A DNA stretch of 64,000 bases, taken from Oscillatoriaceae cyanobacterium Prado104. Its GTDB lineage: Bacteria > Cyanobacteriota > Cyanobacteriia > Cyanobacteriales > Microcoleaceae. The DNA lies in NCBI GenBank assembly GCA_025454405.1, contig JALOON010000010.1, positions 82,983 through 146,982 on the forward strand. Direction: 5' to 3'. Below are positions 18,629-27,462 of this stretch, in pieces. The position numbers and the translations under genes were made by a program. The first letter of the stretch is position 1. Every line of letters begins with the position of its first letter. Under the pieces are notes generated by a model. That model worked only from the letters and a program-made list of their open reading frames with translations, was not told the DNA's origin and searched no databases.

Positions 18629-18704
18629 AATTGGTGCAAGATGTCTGGTCTAATAAACATTAGAAGTATCATCGACCGCCAACATTTTTCCAACAAGATC
18701 GAAC

Positions 18705-19646
18705 CTAACTATTTATTGCTTCAGCAACAATAGTGCGATGTCGGGGACTGTTGCAAGTAATTGTCGGCTTCGCAAAACCAGATTCTGTTAAAGCTCGATC
18801 GATATCCAAGGTGAAATATTGATCCAAATAAGGCTCCGTACTCTTGAGCAAAGTCAAAATATAAGGAGGCATTTTGGCATAAATTTCCGACTTTGGATTC
18901 ATATCCATAATTGTCAAATGTCCGCCTTCGCGCAGCAAGCGCCTCGCTTCCCGAAATATTTCCATCGTGGCTGACTGCGGCAATTCGTGACAAACTAAAA
19001 AGATCGAAACTAAATCGAAAGCATTTCCAGGTAAACCAGTAGATTCAGCAGCAGCGTGCAACCAAGTCGGAGATTTTTGCTCCGCAGATTCAGCTTTTCT
19101 CTGCTGGGAACGGTATTGAGCAATTGCTAAAAAATAAGGCGATAAATCCACTCCAACAACTTTTGCTTCCGGGTAAACATCCTGAATAGCAAAGGAACTC
19201 ATGCCGACGCTGCATCCCAAATCTACAATATTTTGCGGTGCTGTAGCAATTTGAGATTTGACAATTTCGTGATAGCTCGATCGAAGTTTTGCATCACCTT
19301 TGGCTCCAGCTTCCGGCCAAATTGTCGCGTGAACTGCACGGGCGGCTGATTCCACTTCTGTTGCAGCTTCCCAACTCATATTGCCTTTTTCGTAGGCATG
19401 AAATGAAGTTAGATAATATTCCGGGTAAACCAGTTCGGGATTTTGGACGCTGAGCAATTCTTGTTCCCAATTTCTGGCTAAAAGTGCTTGGGAGTCTTTT
19501 ATCCAATGCACTCCGATTTTTTCAGCTCTTTTTATCATCATTTCCCGAGCTTTGTACTTGGCAAAGTCGGCTAAAGGTTTGATAGAAAGAACGCCGTTTA
19601 CTAAGCGCGAGGCAAATCCGGGAGTTGTGTTAACGCTAACAGTCAT
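18705..19646 (-). CDS. Class I SAM-dependent methyltransferase
   Basis: The 313-residue protein has a C-terminal Rossmann methyltransferase domain (about residues 130-310). SAM-binding motif I is NIVDLGCSVGMSSFAIQ, motif II is AKVVGVDLSPYFLAIAQ, and DLVSIFLVCHELP and LREGGHLTIMDMNPKS follow. The N-terminal 110 residues are helical with no known domain. The NPKS near the end and the large helical N-terminus suggest a small-molecule or lipid methyltransferase, possibly quinone-like. The substrate cannot be assigned. It stands alone, with repeats on both sides. Confidence 0.88.
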   Translation of the reverse strand: MTVSVNTTPGFASRLVNGVLSIKPLADFAKYKAREMMIKRAEKIGVHWIKDSQALLARNWEQELLSVQNPELVYPEYYLTSFHAYEKGNMSWEAATEVESAARAVHATIWPEAGAKGDAKLRSSYHEIVKSQIATAPQNIVDLGCSVGMSSFAIQDVYPEAKVVGVDLSPYFLAIAQYRSQQRKAESAEQKSPTWLHAAAESTGLPGNAFDLVSIFLVCHELPQSATMEIFREARRLLREGGHLTIMDMNPKSEIYAKMPPYILTLLKSTEPYLDQYFTLDIDRALTESGFAKPTITCNSPRHRTIVAEAINS

Positions 19647-20060
19647 ATTTGATGCTTGTCTATTTAGCGCTAGCGATTATAACATGGCAACGCCATTGGG
19701 ATGTTTTTAGTTTATCAATTTGTTATGTTTGCTTTGGCAACGCTGTTGGGTTTCTGCGATCGTTCATTTTCCTGACATCTTGTACCAATGCGATCGGGGG
19801 GATATTCGTGGGTTGGGGCGGGTTTATTTAACCTGTTTGTTAGCTTTTTAGTCCTTGGCGAACCCGCCCCTACAGCTTGTTGACTGGCGTGCCAAATCTC
19901 TGCTGTCGCTTTCTGACAGAAGCTTTAACTTCTTCCTTCTTCTTAGCTCAAAACTGTTAAACGCTGGGATTCGGCAAAATTTCAACTTTTCTGGAATTGC
20001 CGTTTGAGAAGTGGGAGTATTTGATAGAATACTTTTAAATACGACTTTCAGGAGTTTGCT
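19647..20060. repeat. Divergent intergenic region with single GCGGGTT hairpin
   Basis: Positions 19808-19875 hold one hairpin unit (GGTTGGGGCGGGTT and AACCCGCCCCTACAG). The rest is A/T-rich promoter space for the two divergent genes. An AGGAG ribosome site is at about 20050-20054. Confidence 0.65.
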
Positions 20061-20939
20061 GTGAGCAAGTCAATTGTAGAATTGGTTGACAATTTGCCTT
20101 CGGGTGGCATGACGGTGAAGCTGTTACAATCCCTCGATTTTGTTGTTCCGGGCGAGTGGAAAAATTTCACCAATTTTGATAATACTATTCAAGCAGTTAC
20201 CGGGGAAACTAGTTGGAAAAAAGTTGAAAAAATTCGCGATCGCGCGATCGAACTTTACACCAATCCCAACGAACCCTATCAATCAGTTGTCAAACTTTAC
20301 CAGTTAGCAGATAGTGCCGACACTGCTTTAGGTGCAACGGCTATGGCAAATAAAATTGGAGAAAGCGTCGGCTTTCTTTCCTTTTTGAACCGTTTGACTC
20401 CCAAAGCCGATACAACTCAAACTATTGATTTATGTTTGAAAGTTGTGGTCGAGTTAATCGCTTTTTGCAAGCTGAATAAAATTTCCATTAATAATATCGG
20501 AGATTTTGCGAGTTCTTTGTCTAATTACCGGGAAGAATCGGTGATGCGAATGGCTGCTTTAGTTTGCATTGACGGTTTAATTCCCCTCGGTCCCGACTTT
20601 GTGAGAGTGGCGCAAAATACGATGATGGGATTGAATCCTGCAACTTTGCAGCAAAACTCAACTTTCAACAATATTAGCAATTTAATTCCCGGCGGCAGCA
20701 GTTCGGATAAACTTAAATTCGTGACTTCAACTTTTGCTTCGGCACAAGGTTGGATGAACAATTTAGTCGTATCTCGCGGCTTAACTCCTCAAGTAGTGGT
20801 GGGCAATCTCAAAAAATACATCGATATTGCTGATGACAAATTTGATTATGTGGCCGCATTTTTAGACATGAGTACCAATTATTACGAGCATACGGGAATT
20901 CAAACTGTTGCTCGCAGATTAATTGAGCGATCGTACTAA
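20061..20939 (+). CDS. Conserved hypothetical protein
   Basis: The 292-residue soluble protein has no signal peptide or membrane segment. It is mostly alpha-helical, with ELVDNLPSGGMTVKLLQSLDFVVPGEW near the start and repeated helix patterns after it. I do not recognise the family. The start is GTG, chosen because AGGAG sits seven bases upstream and the coding pattern begins there. It follows a divergent promoter region shared with the methyltransferase gene, and a GAGGCAGAGCC repeat array lies just after the stop. Confidence 0.8.
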   Translation: MSKSIVELVDNLPSGGMTVKLLQSLDFVVPGEWKNFTNFDNTIQAVTGETSWKKVEKIRDRAIELYTNPNEPYQSVVKLYQLADSADTALGATAMANKIGESVGFLSFLNRLTPKADTTQTIDLCLKVVVELIAFCKLNKISINNIGDFASSLSNYREESVMRMAALVCIDGLIPLGPDFVRVAQNTMMGLNPATLQQNSTFNNISNLIPGGSSSDKLKFVTSTFASAQGWMNNLVVSRGLTPQVVVGNLKKYIDIADDKFDYVAAFLDMSTNYYEHTGIQTVARRLIERSY

Positions 20940-20974
20940 TTCTCAGGTTTGACGCTCCCCGCAATAAGTTGAAC

Positions 20975-21120
20975 GCGAGGCAGAGCATCGCGGATCTGCG
21001 TTACCAGGCAGAGCCTGGTAACGAGTGATTTAGGCCCTCTGTTACTGGTTGATTTAGGCCCTCTGTTACTGGTTCCCAGGCAGAGCCTGGGAACCCATGT
21101 CTAGAGGCTCTGCCTCGCGT
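20975..21120. repeat. GAGGCAGAGCC / CCAGGCAGAGCCTGG repeat array
   Basis: It contains GCGAGGCAGAGC, ACCAGGCAGAGCCTGGT, GGTTCCCAGGCAGAGCCTGG and AGAGGCTCTGCCTCGCG palindromes, plus a duplicated GATTTAGGCCCTCTGTTACT segment. Similar arrays are at 45621-45807 and 49551-49620. Confidence 0.8.
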
Positions 21121-21178
21121 GCTTGTGCCTGGTAAAAAGTAAATAAAGACATGGGGGTTCAGGCGCGCACCGCGCACC

Positions 21179-22915
21179 CTACATCCTATTTTTCACAATA
21201 CAAGCTGCTTGCAAAACCACTAAAGTATCGTTTTGAAAAACTGTACAACTTGTCATTCCAGGAGCTAAAGCTGGGATGTTTCCTTGTTTGAGAAAATCGA
21301 TCGCCCTTGCTGTAGCATCAAAGTCACTAATCCAACCGTAATCCTGTACGTACTGAAGAGTTAAAGCTGTACGATCGAGCATCCAAAAATCAATTCCGTA
21401 GCTGTTAATGAAGTTTTGCAATACAGTTCGATCGCCAGTATATTGAGCGCGAATTAAATCATTCATGCGCTGCTGAAATTTGCTATAATATCCTTTTTGA
21501 TAAGGTACTGCATATTCCTTGGCAGCCACAACAGAACGCTGGCTGAATGTCGGTAAATTGTCGGCTTCAGGGGCGATCGAAGCAATGACAATATCTTTCG
21601 GTTGCTGCCGAAAAAATTCGTACAATTCGGGCATTTTTCCAGTTACATACCCCACTGTGGGAAATTTTTCGACCAAGCAGGGATAAAGCACAACTGCGAC
21701 AGCAATTGCTGCGGTTGTAATTAATGCAATTAGATTTTTTACTATAATTTTTTGTTGGGATTTTAACGACAGGTGACCGACACCATCGATAATTAATGTC
21801 AGGACGATCGCGCTTGTAAAGACTACAATAAATCGCAAGCTGTAAGCCGTGTAGCGTCCGGGTTGATACAGCTTAAATACAGTGGCATGAGCGACTAAAA
21901 ACATTGCCAAAGATGCTAAAAATAGCTGGAGTAACAGCCAGATTTTACTGGTAATTTTATTGGTTAGAGGGAAGTTCGATCGCAACCGCATTAACAGCGG
22001 AACTAACAAGCTTGCACAGTGAGTTACAGGCGTAAACAGCGATTTGGGAAACATCCCGCTACCCCTACCAGTCAACCAATAATCTATCGGATTCGGCCGA
22101 AAAAAAGCATTTCTGCCATCTGCTGAAAATACGCCCATTTGCTTTGCTTCTGCTGCTGTATAAGTCGGGCCGAATTCAGAATTCTCAAGGGCGTAAGGCA
22201 GCATTACTAACAAGATAACTCCTAAACCCGCACCGCAAAACAGGTAATTAGCTCGATCGCCCGACAAGCGCAAACGACCGTTTTTCCAATCCAGCAAGCG
22301 GAAAACTAATAGGACGGCAGCAATTAAAGCATAGGGAGGGTAAAATAGTCCGATAAGGGCGATCGCTCCCAAACAAGGAAACAATGAATTGCGCAGTAAA
22401 TAATATAAAAAGGCGAGAAATATTGGATAAATAAAAGCTCTCGGCGTCGTGGAAGCTAAATCGTCAGTCATCCACATATGCTGGTTGAGCAGCAAAGATG
22501 CGATAAATCCAGTCATCGGTACTGGCAGCATTTCCAAGCAAGTACCAAAACAGTAATAAGTAGAAATTAATCCCAGAAACAGCGGCAGTATTTTGTGAAA
22601 AAATAGCGGGTGGATGCCAAGCGTTGCTGCTAATTGGTAGAGGGTTTTGTATCCTGCTGGTGCTACGGAGTGAAAATAGTTAGCAATAAAATCGTTGGGG
22701 AATAACTCAGCATCGACAAATCGCATCATCCAGAAAACGTGCTGTCTGGCATCGTCTTGCACGATGTATTGGCTACTAAAAACTTGTCTGAACCCGAGAA
22801 AACCATAAATTGCGGCAAATGTTAGGCTGAGCATCAACCAAAATATTGTGCGCGATCGAGATTTTTCCCCCACAGTCGCTGTTAGAAATTCGTGCAAGCG
22901 AGTAATTAATATCAT
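21179..22915 (-). CDS. Multi-pass membrane protein, GT-C glycosyltransferase-like
   Basis: The 578-residue protein has about ten hydrophobic helices. An early loop motif QYIVQDDARQHVFWM after the first helix resembles the acidic lumenal loop of GT-C fold glycosyltransferases that use lipid-linked sugars. A soluble C-terminal domain of about 150 residues follows (ELYEFFRQQPKDIVIASIAPEA to the end). A role in building an envelope polysaccharide or glycoprotein is an inference from the topology; the donor and acceptor are unknown. It is flanked by repeat arrays, not by other glycosyltransferases. Confidence 0.75.
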   Translation of the reverse strand: MILITRLHEFLTATVGEKSRSRTIFWLMLSLTFAAIYGFLGFRQVFSSQYIVQDDARQHVFWMMRFVDAELFPNDFIANYFHSVAPAGYKTLYQLAATLGIHPLFFHKILPLFLGLISTYYCFGTCLEMLPVPMTGFIASLLLNQHMWMTDDLASTTPRAFIYPIFLAFLYYLLRNSLFPCLGAIALIGLFYPPYALIAAVLLVFRLLDWKNGRLRLSGDRANYLFCGAGLGVILLVMLPYALENSEFGPTYTAAEAKQMGVFSADGRNAFFRPNPIDYWLTGRGSGMFPKSLFTPVTHCASLLVPLLMRLRSNFPLTNKITSKIWLLLQLFLASLAMFLVAHATVFKLYQPGRYTAYSLRFIVVFTSAIVLTLIIDGVGHLSLKSQQKIIVKNLIALITTAAIAVAVVLYPCLVEKFPTVGYVTGKMPELYEFFRQQPKDIVIASIAPEADNLPTFSQRSVVAAKEYAVPYQKGYYSKFQQRMNDLIRAQYTGDRTVLQNFINSYGIDFWMLDRTALTLQYVQDYGWISDFDATARAIDFLKQGNIPALAPGMTSCTVFQNDTLVVLQAACIVKNRM

Positions 22916-22980
22916 TTTAGATTTTAGATTTTAAATTTTATATTTGACATGACTGATTCCCAAGTACGCGATTATATCAT

Positions 22981-23040
22981 GTTTGTAGTGAGGACTTCAG
23001 TCCGCATCAAAATCTGAGGACTAAAGTCCTTACTACGAAC
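22981..23040. repeat. GGACTTTAGTCC-family inverted pair
   Basis: TTTGTAGTGAGGACTTCAGT and GGACTAAAGTCCTTACTACG form a 60-base palindrome. About nine copies occur in the window. Confidence 0.8.
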
Positions 23041-23044
23041 TTTA

Positions 23045-24073
23045 CTACGAACCAATTTGTCGCGCGCCCGCAATTTTGAGGCGAATTCGATACAGACTTT
23101 TACTGGCCGTAATGTAAAGGGTTTGATAATCCTTGTCCCCCCAAGCTAAATTAGTCGCCATCTCAGGAACGGGAATCTTGCCTAACACTTTGCCCGACGG
23201 CGATAAAATCCACACTCCCCCAGCTCCGGTACTGTAAACATTTCCTGCCACATCAACTTTTAAACCGTCAGGAACTCCGATTTTACCGATGTCTTTCAAC
23301 TCGGCAAATACCCGTTCTTTGCTAACATTTCCATCGGAGTTGAGATCGAAAACAGCAATATATCCCGCTTCGGAATTATTGACATAAAGTTTTTTCTCAT
23401 CCGGCGACAAAGCGATGCCGTTTGGCTGCACCATATCCTTTACCAATAAAGTTAATTTCCCGTCCGGTGCCAGCCTGTAAACACCGTAAAAAGTTAATTC
23501 TTTCTTGTCTTTACTTACACCATATCCCGGATCTGTGAAATAAATGCTGCCGTCAGATTTCACAACTAAATCGTTCGGACTGTTAAAGCGTTTGCCTTCG
23601 TATTTATCTACTAAACTGATAACTTTGCCGTCTGTTTCCGTGCGGGATATGCGGTGATTGCCGTGTTCGGCAGTAATTAATCGGCCTTGTTTGTCTAAAG
23701 TATTGCCGTTAGCATTTCCTGAAGGGCGGCGGAAGATTTCAGCTTTCCCATTTGAGGCGAGTTTGTAAATCGTATTTGCGGGAATGTCGCTGAACAGCAA
23801 AAATCCATCGGGATGCCATACAGGGCCTTCTATAAATTGAAAATCTCCCGCTACTTTCTCTAATTTGGCGCTGCCATCCAAAATAGATTGCAGAGATTTT
23901 TGATCTGAGTCGGCTGCTGTTTGGGCTGTCAGTATTGTCTGTGCGGCAGTCGAGTTTTTTGCTGCTGCATTGCGATCGTGGGAAAGTTCGATCGGCCGAT
24001 TGTTGCAAGTCGCGCTACCCGCTGCTAAAGTCAATCCTGCAAATAAACTAATTGTAGCAAGTTTTAATGTCAT
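23045..24073 (-). CDS. SMP-30/gluconolactonase-family secreted protein
   Basis: The 342-residue beta-propeller protein has an N-terminal signal peptide (ATISLFAGLTLAAGSATC, possible lipobox cysteine at residue 23). The SMP-30/LRE-like core has FIEGPVWHPDGFLLFSD (metal-binding Glu), FNSPNDLVVKSDGSIYFTDP (Asn), VQPNGIALSPDEKKLYV and GVPDGLKVDVAGNVYS (Asp). These ligand positions are intact. Members hydrolyse sugar lactones or similar esters with a divalent metal. The physiological substrate is unknown. Export suggests the periplasm or outer surface. The gene has its own promoter region. Confidence 0.9.
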   Translation of the reverse strand: MTLKLATISLFAGLTLAAGSATCNNRPIELSHDRNAAAKNSTAAQTILTAQTAADSDQKSLQSILDGSAKLEKVAGDFQFIEGPVWHPDGFLLFSDIPANTIYKLASNGKAEIFRRPSGNANGNTLDKQGRLITAEHGNHRISRTETDGKVISLVDKYEGKRFNSPNDLVVKSDGSIYFTDPGYGVSKDKKELTFYGVYRLAPDGKLTLLVKDMVQPNGIALSPDEKKLYVNNSEAGYIAVFDLNSDGNVSKERVFAELKDIGKIGVPDGLKVDVAGNVYSTGAGGVWILSPSGKVLGKIPVPEMATNLAWGDKDYQTLYITASKSLYRIRLKIAGARQIGS

Positions 24074-24244
24074 GTTTGCCTGCTCGATTGTATCGCTCGA
24101 AAAGATAGTGAAATCGCTACCGCATTTATTTTAATACAATAATGGTCAATTTCTAATATTCCCAGGACATACAAAGGAATATCTCTACTATGCCCTATTT
24201 TACTTGCTGGCAGCCTTGGTATCTGAGCTAGGTAATATTCGAGT

Positions 24245-25606
24245 TTATTTGATGTTGGTTTTTACGTATTCTGCGATCGCCCGTTGGACTGCAAACAACG
24301 TTCGATCGCCCTCTTGCACTTTTTCGATCAACAACCTCCGTCTCAAAGATTCGACGGCTTTGAGGAATTCCGACGGAGATAGTTCGATATCCTTTGGCTT
24401 ATTGGAAATTTCGACTGCTTTCGTTTCATTGGCTAACCAAAACATCACTTGTTTTTCTGCTTCCGACAACCGCTGAAAATGTTGGTGCAATAAATATTCT
24501 AAATCTCCTAAAAGTAGGCTATCATAAGATAAGAATGCCGAAACTTTGCCGCCAAATAAGTCTTGTATTGTTGTCGCTACTATATTTAACCACAAGGGAT
24601 TTCCCCGGTAAAGCTCGATCGATTCCGACCATTTTTCCGAGTCAAGCAAACCTTTTTCTGTAAATATTTCTCGCGCCGATTCGCCCAAACCGTTGAGTTC
24701 CAATGTTTGACAATTTTTGGAGCTTTCTAATGCTGCAATTTCTCTGGGTTTTTCCCAACCGAGCAAAATTAAGCAACTGTTGTGGCATGATTCTGCTATT
24801 TGCTTGAAGAATGCGCCGTAATTTTCATAATTTGGTTTGTAGTTTCCTGCTAGTTGTCCGCTGCTGAAGATTGTTTGAATATCGTCAAGGATGATGAGAC
24901 AGCGGTACGATCGCAAGTATTCGATAATTGATGGTAATTCGGTTTGTTGTCGATCGGATAAGAATTTGATTAAGTCTGTTTGCAATGCTGGCAAATTAGG
25001 AGAGTTGCGGAGGCTGCGCCAGATGATACAGTCGAATTCAGATTGAATTTGTTGGATTAGTTGAAGTGCGATCGCACTTTTGCCGCTTCCAGTCAATCCC
25101 AAGATGGTGATGAGATGGGTGCGATCGTCCAAAATCCATTGTTTGAGGGTGGAAAGTTCGGGGGTGCGATCGTAAAACGTGAGGATTTGGGGTGCGTCGC
25201 TTAAGTCGATGCGGGGCTGTTTTGTTGTTGGTTGGGGGTTGTGGGGAGTTGCGGGCGATCGGGCTTTTTTAGTACAAATATTAATGTTTTTATTAACTGT
25301 TATATTCTCACTTCTTACATCTTTAACAATAGCAAATTGATAATTATAAAATTTACCTGTTTCTAATATTGGTTTCAAACTAGCTTTAGTAATATTTTCT
25401 CCCAAGCCTTCAGAAAGTATTTTCCAGAGGTCCGATCCGACATTTCTCACATGACTGGAACTAGAGTAAACTTCCTTAGCGATTTGCGTGTAGGTACGTT
25501 TTTTAAATGTTCCCCGCAGGATAGCTTCTTGCACGTAATCTAAGTGTTTTCCCGTTTGGGCAAAAACCAGGTCATCTGCGAATTTTAAAACTGCGGCAAT
25601 ATCCAT
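24245..25606 (-). CDS. NB-ARC STAND ATPase with vMAP-type N-terminal HTH
   Basis: The 453-residue protein starts with the helix-turn-helix module known from vWA-MoxR-associated proteins (residues 1-85; YVQEAILRGTFKKRTYTQIAKEVYSS). A linker (86-140) follows, then an NB-ARC ATPase: Walker A ILGLTGSGKSAIALQL at about 169-183, Walker B CLIILDDIQ at about 236-244, and the sensor-type motif GNPLWLNIV matching the GLPL box. A short winged-helix region ends the protein. Relatives usually carry WD40, TPR or an effector after the NB-ARC; none is present here, so this one may act as a switch with a separate partner. No vWA or MoxR gene is next to it. Confidence 0.87.
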   Translation of the reverse strand: MDIAAVLKFADDLVFAQTGKHLDYVQEAILRGTFKKRTYTQIAKEVYSSSSHVRNVGSDLWKILSEGLGENITKASLKPILETGKFYNYQFAIVKDVRSENITVNKNINICTKKARSPATPHNPQPTTKQPRIDLSDAPQILTFYDRTPELSTLKQWILDDRTHLITILGLTGSGKSAIALQLIQQIQSEFDCIIWRSLRNSPNLPALQTDLIKFLSDRQQTELPSIIEYLRSYRCLIILDDIQTIFSSGQLAGNYKPNYENYGAFFKQIAESCHNSCLILLGWEKPREIAALESSKNCQTLELNGLGESAREIFTEKGLLDSEKWSESIELYRGNPLWLNIVATTIQDLFGGKVSAFLSYDSLLLGDLEYLLHQHFQRLSEAEKQVMFWLANETKAVEISNKPKDIELSPSEFLKAVESLRRRLLIEKVQEGDRTLFAVQRAIAEYVKTNIK

Positions 25607-25760
25607 AGATTGAGGAGGCGCTGGAGTTTACGCGATTTATTATACATGACAATTCGTACAAATGAGACAATTTAGATTTTGTCATCTATCTAAAGTCAGG
25701 ACTTTTCCTACACAGCTCATCCTTTATAGTAATTTATTAAAGTTTTGGCTGAATATTTTT

Positions 25761-26285
25761 ATGAAGCGAGTTCGGTGGCTCAGTGGATTGTTGTCTGCTG
25801 GGGTGTTGTCTTTTAGTTTAGCGACAGTTGGTGCACAAGTGGCCCAAGCCCAGCGCGAAATCTATATATTCGAGCTGAACTGTGTTACGAGATGGTCTGG
25901 CTCTTATTGGAGTCAAAGCTCTTATTGGACTGAAAGTACAGATGTTTCCATAGCCCGACAAATATACACCAGCATTCTGAAAACAACACCTTTCGGTCTC
26001 ACCTGCAGACTGCCTGGGGGGCCAGCCTCTCTGCGAATAGAGTATGGAGTTAGCGATCGAGATAGTGCTCCCCCTGCAAAAATAGATGTTTATGTAGATG
26101 GCAATCAAGTAGCTTCGCAGGTAGGAAAAGCAGGGCAGGTCAATACAATGCTGGTCGATGTTAGTAATGGTAAAAGCCTAGCCCTTGATATCTCCTGTTC
26201 CAGAGCAACAAATTGTCAGCGTGGGTATTACTACTTTTTCTGGTTCCATCTTATACCAGGGGCAAGCTCTCCAGGGAAAAGATAA
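25761..26285 (+). CDS. Secreted cysteine-containing protein, unknown family
   Basis: The 174-residue Sec-exported protein has the signal peptide KRVRWLSGLLSAGVLSFSLATVGAQVAQAQ. I chose the ATG at 25761 rather than the frame start at 25662 because the signal begins there. The mature part is beta-rich with four cysteines (ELNC, LTCR, ISCS, TNCQ), probably two disulfides, and aromatic YYYFFWFH near the end. No family was recognised. Its stop is three bases before the next gene's start, so the two are very likely cotranscribed and act together. Confidence 0.75.
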   Translation: MKRVRWLSGLLSAGVLSFSLATVGAQVAQAQREIYIFELNCVTRWSGSYWSQSSYWTESTDVSIARQIYTSILKTTPFGLTCRLPGGPASLRIEYGVSDRDSAPPAKIDVYVDGNQVASQVGKAGQVNTMLVDVSNGKSLALDISCSRATNCQRGYYYFFWFHLIPGASSPGKR

Positions 26286-26288
26286 ACT

Positions 26289-27068
26289 ATGAGTATCAGC
26301 CGCCGTCAATTTAATAGGATTGTCATCTGGGGTGGCGCTTCTTTTGCTGCTTCCGCAACATCCGGCATCTTTTTTCCCAAACCAGCCGAAGCTTATTCCT
26401 TAGAATTTCCGATTAGTGCTTTATCGACCGATCGCGTTTTCAACGGTATTCAAAAATATTGCGGAACACAGCCCATTCCTGGCGTTCTCTCACCAATCTT
26501 ACAAAGCAATAGTAATGTTAGCAATCAAATAGAATCAGCAGCAGCTAACGCCATTCGTACCGCAGACAAAGAATTTGTCAGGCGCAATTTTACTGACAAA
26601 AGAACGGAATTAGCCGTAACTGGTAGCGGTTCTAATTTTGCATTAGATACCAGTCGGCTGTGGGGGCGGCAAAGACAGGAACAAGTCGGCCCGAATGTGG
26701 GCTTTGGCTTCGTGCAAAAATGGGAAGATCAATATAGCGATTCCAAAATTTCCGGCCCGACAATGTGCGCTATTCATAACGCTCAAAAAGTCTTAGCCGA
26801 CCAAAGATTAACACCTCCTGAAATCGCGGCTTCAGTATTGCCAACTCGATCGCGATTGGATGATTTGACTGCTTGGGGAGGGGATGCGGATGCGTCTGCT
26901 GGGAGGAATCCCGGTACTGTTTTTGCTCAATACGATACAGCGGCGGGGACGGTGACTTCTCGCTACGATTTAGTTGAACCCGGACTGAAAGGTTTTGGGC
27001 GAGTTGAGTATACTATTGAAGCGGAAAATCAGCCTCGGCGGGTGATTTTGGTGACGGTGAGATTTTAG
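26289..27068 (+). CDS. Tat-exported protein, unknown family
   Basis: The 259-residue protein has a twin-arginine signal (SISRRQFNRIVIWGGASFAA, cleavage near AEA at residue 35). Tat export suggests that it folds, possibly around a cofactor, before crossing the membrane. The mature domain has VFNGIQKYCGTQPIPGV, NVGFGFVQKWEDQYSDSKI and a C-terminal GRVEYTIEAENQPRRVILVTV. No known cofactor motif was identified. It is in a two-gene operon with the secreted protein at 25761; a repeat region starts right after it. Confidence 0.75.
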   Translation: MSISRRQFNRIVIWGGASFAASATSGIFFPKPAEAYSLEFPISALSTDRVFNGIQKYCGTQPIPGVLSPILQSNSNVSNQIESAAANAIRTADKEFVRRNFTDKRTELAVTGSGSNFALDTSRLWGRQRQEQVGPNVGFGFVQKWEDQYSDSKISGPTMCAIHNAQKVLADQRLTPPEIAASVLPTRSRLDDLTAWGGDADASAGRNPGTVFAQYDTAAGTVTSRYDLVEPGLKGFGRVEYTIEAENQPRRVILVTVRF

Positions 27069-27462
27069 GGGAAGAGGTGTAATAATTCGATCGGATTCGG
27101 CTCGGATTCGGCGGTTGAAACCGCTACTATACAAACGAAGTCCGCCTTCGCGGACTGAAGAATCAAGGAGATTTTTAGTCCGCGCAGGCGGACTTTGTTT
27201 GTGTAGCCCCGAATTCCATTCGGTAGGTTTTTATTAAATAAGCTAAGAAATCAGCTTTCTATTAAAAAAATATCGATCGTCTTGTAGGGGCGGGTTCACC
27301 AACAATATTTGACACAAACAAACAGGTGAAATAAACCCGCCCCGGCCCTATGCGTTGGTGGGGGCGGGTTTATAAATACCTTGAATGTGAATTAGAAATC
27401 CTGGCGAACCCGCCCCTACAGGATTAATTGCCATCCGATTGCCTGTTCTATCATAAATTTTG
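27069..27462. repeat. Intergenic repeat region
   Basis: Positions 27122-27206 hold a GTCCGCCTTCGCGGAC-type paired palindrome (a G/C-richer relative of the GGACTTTAGTCC family). Positions 27283-27420 hold a GGGGCGGGTT inverted pair. It lies between convergent genes and no coding region was found. Confidence 0.75.
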
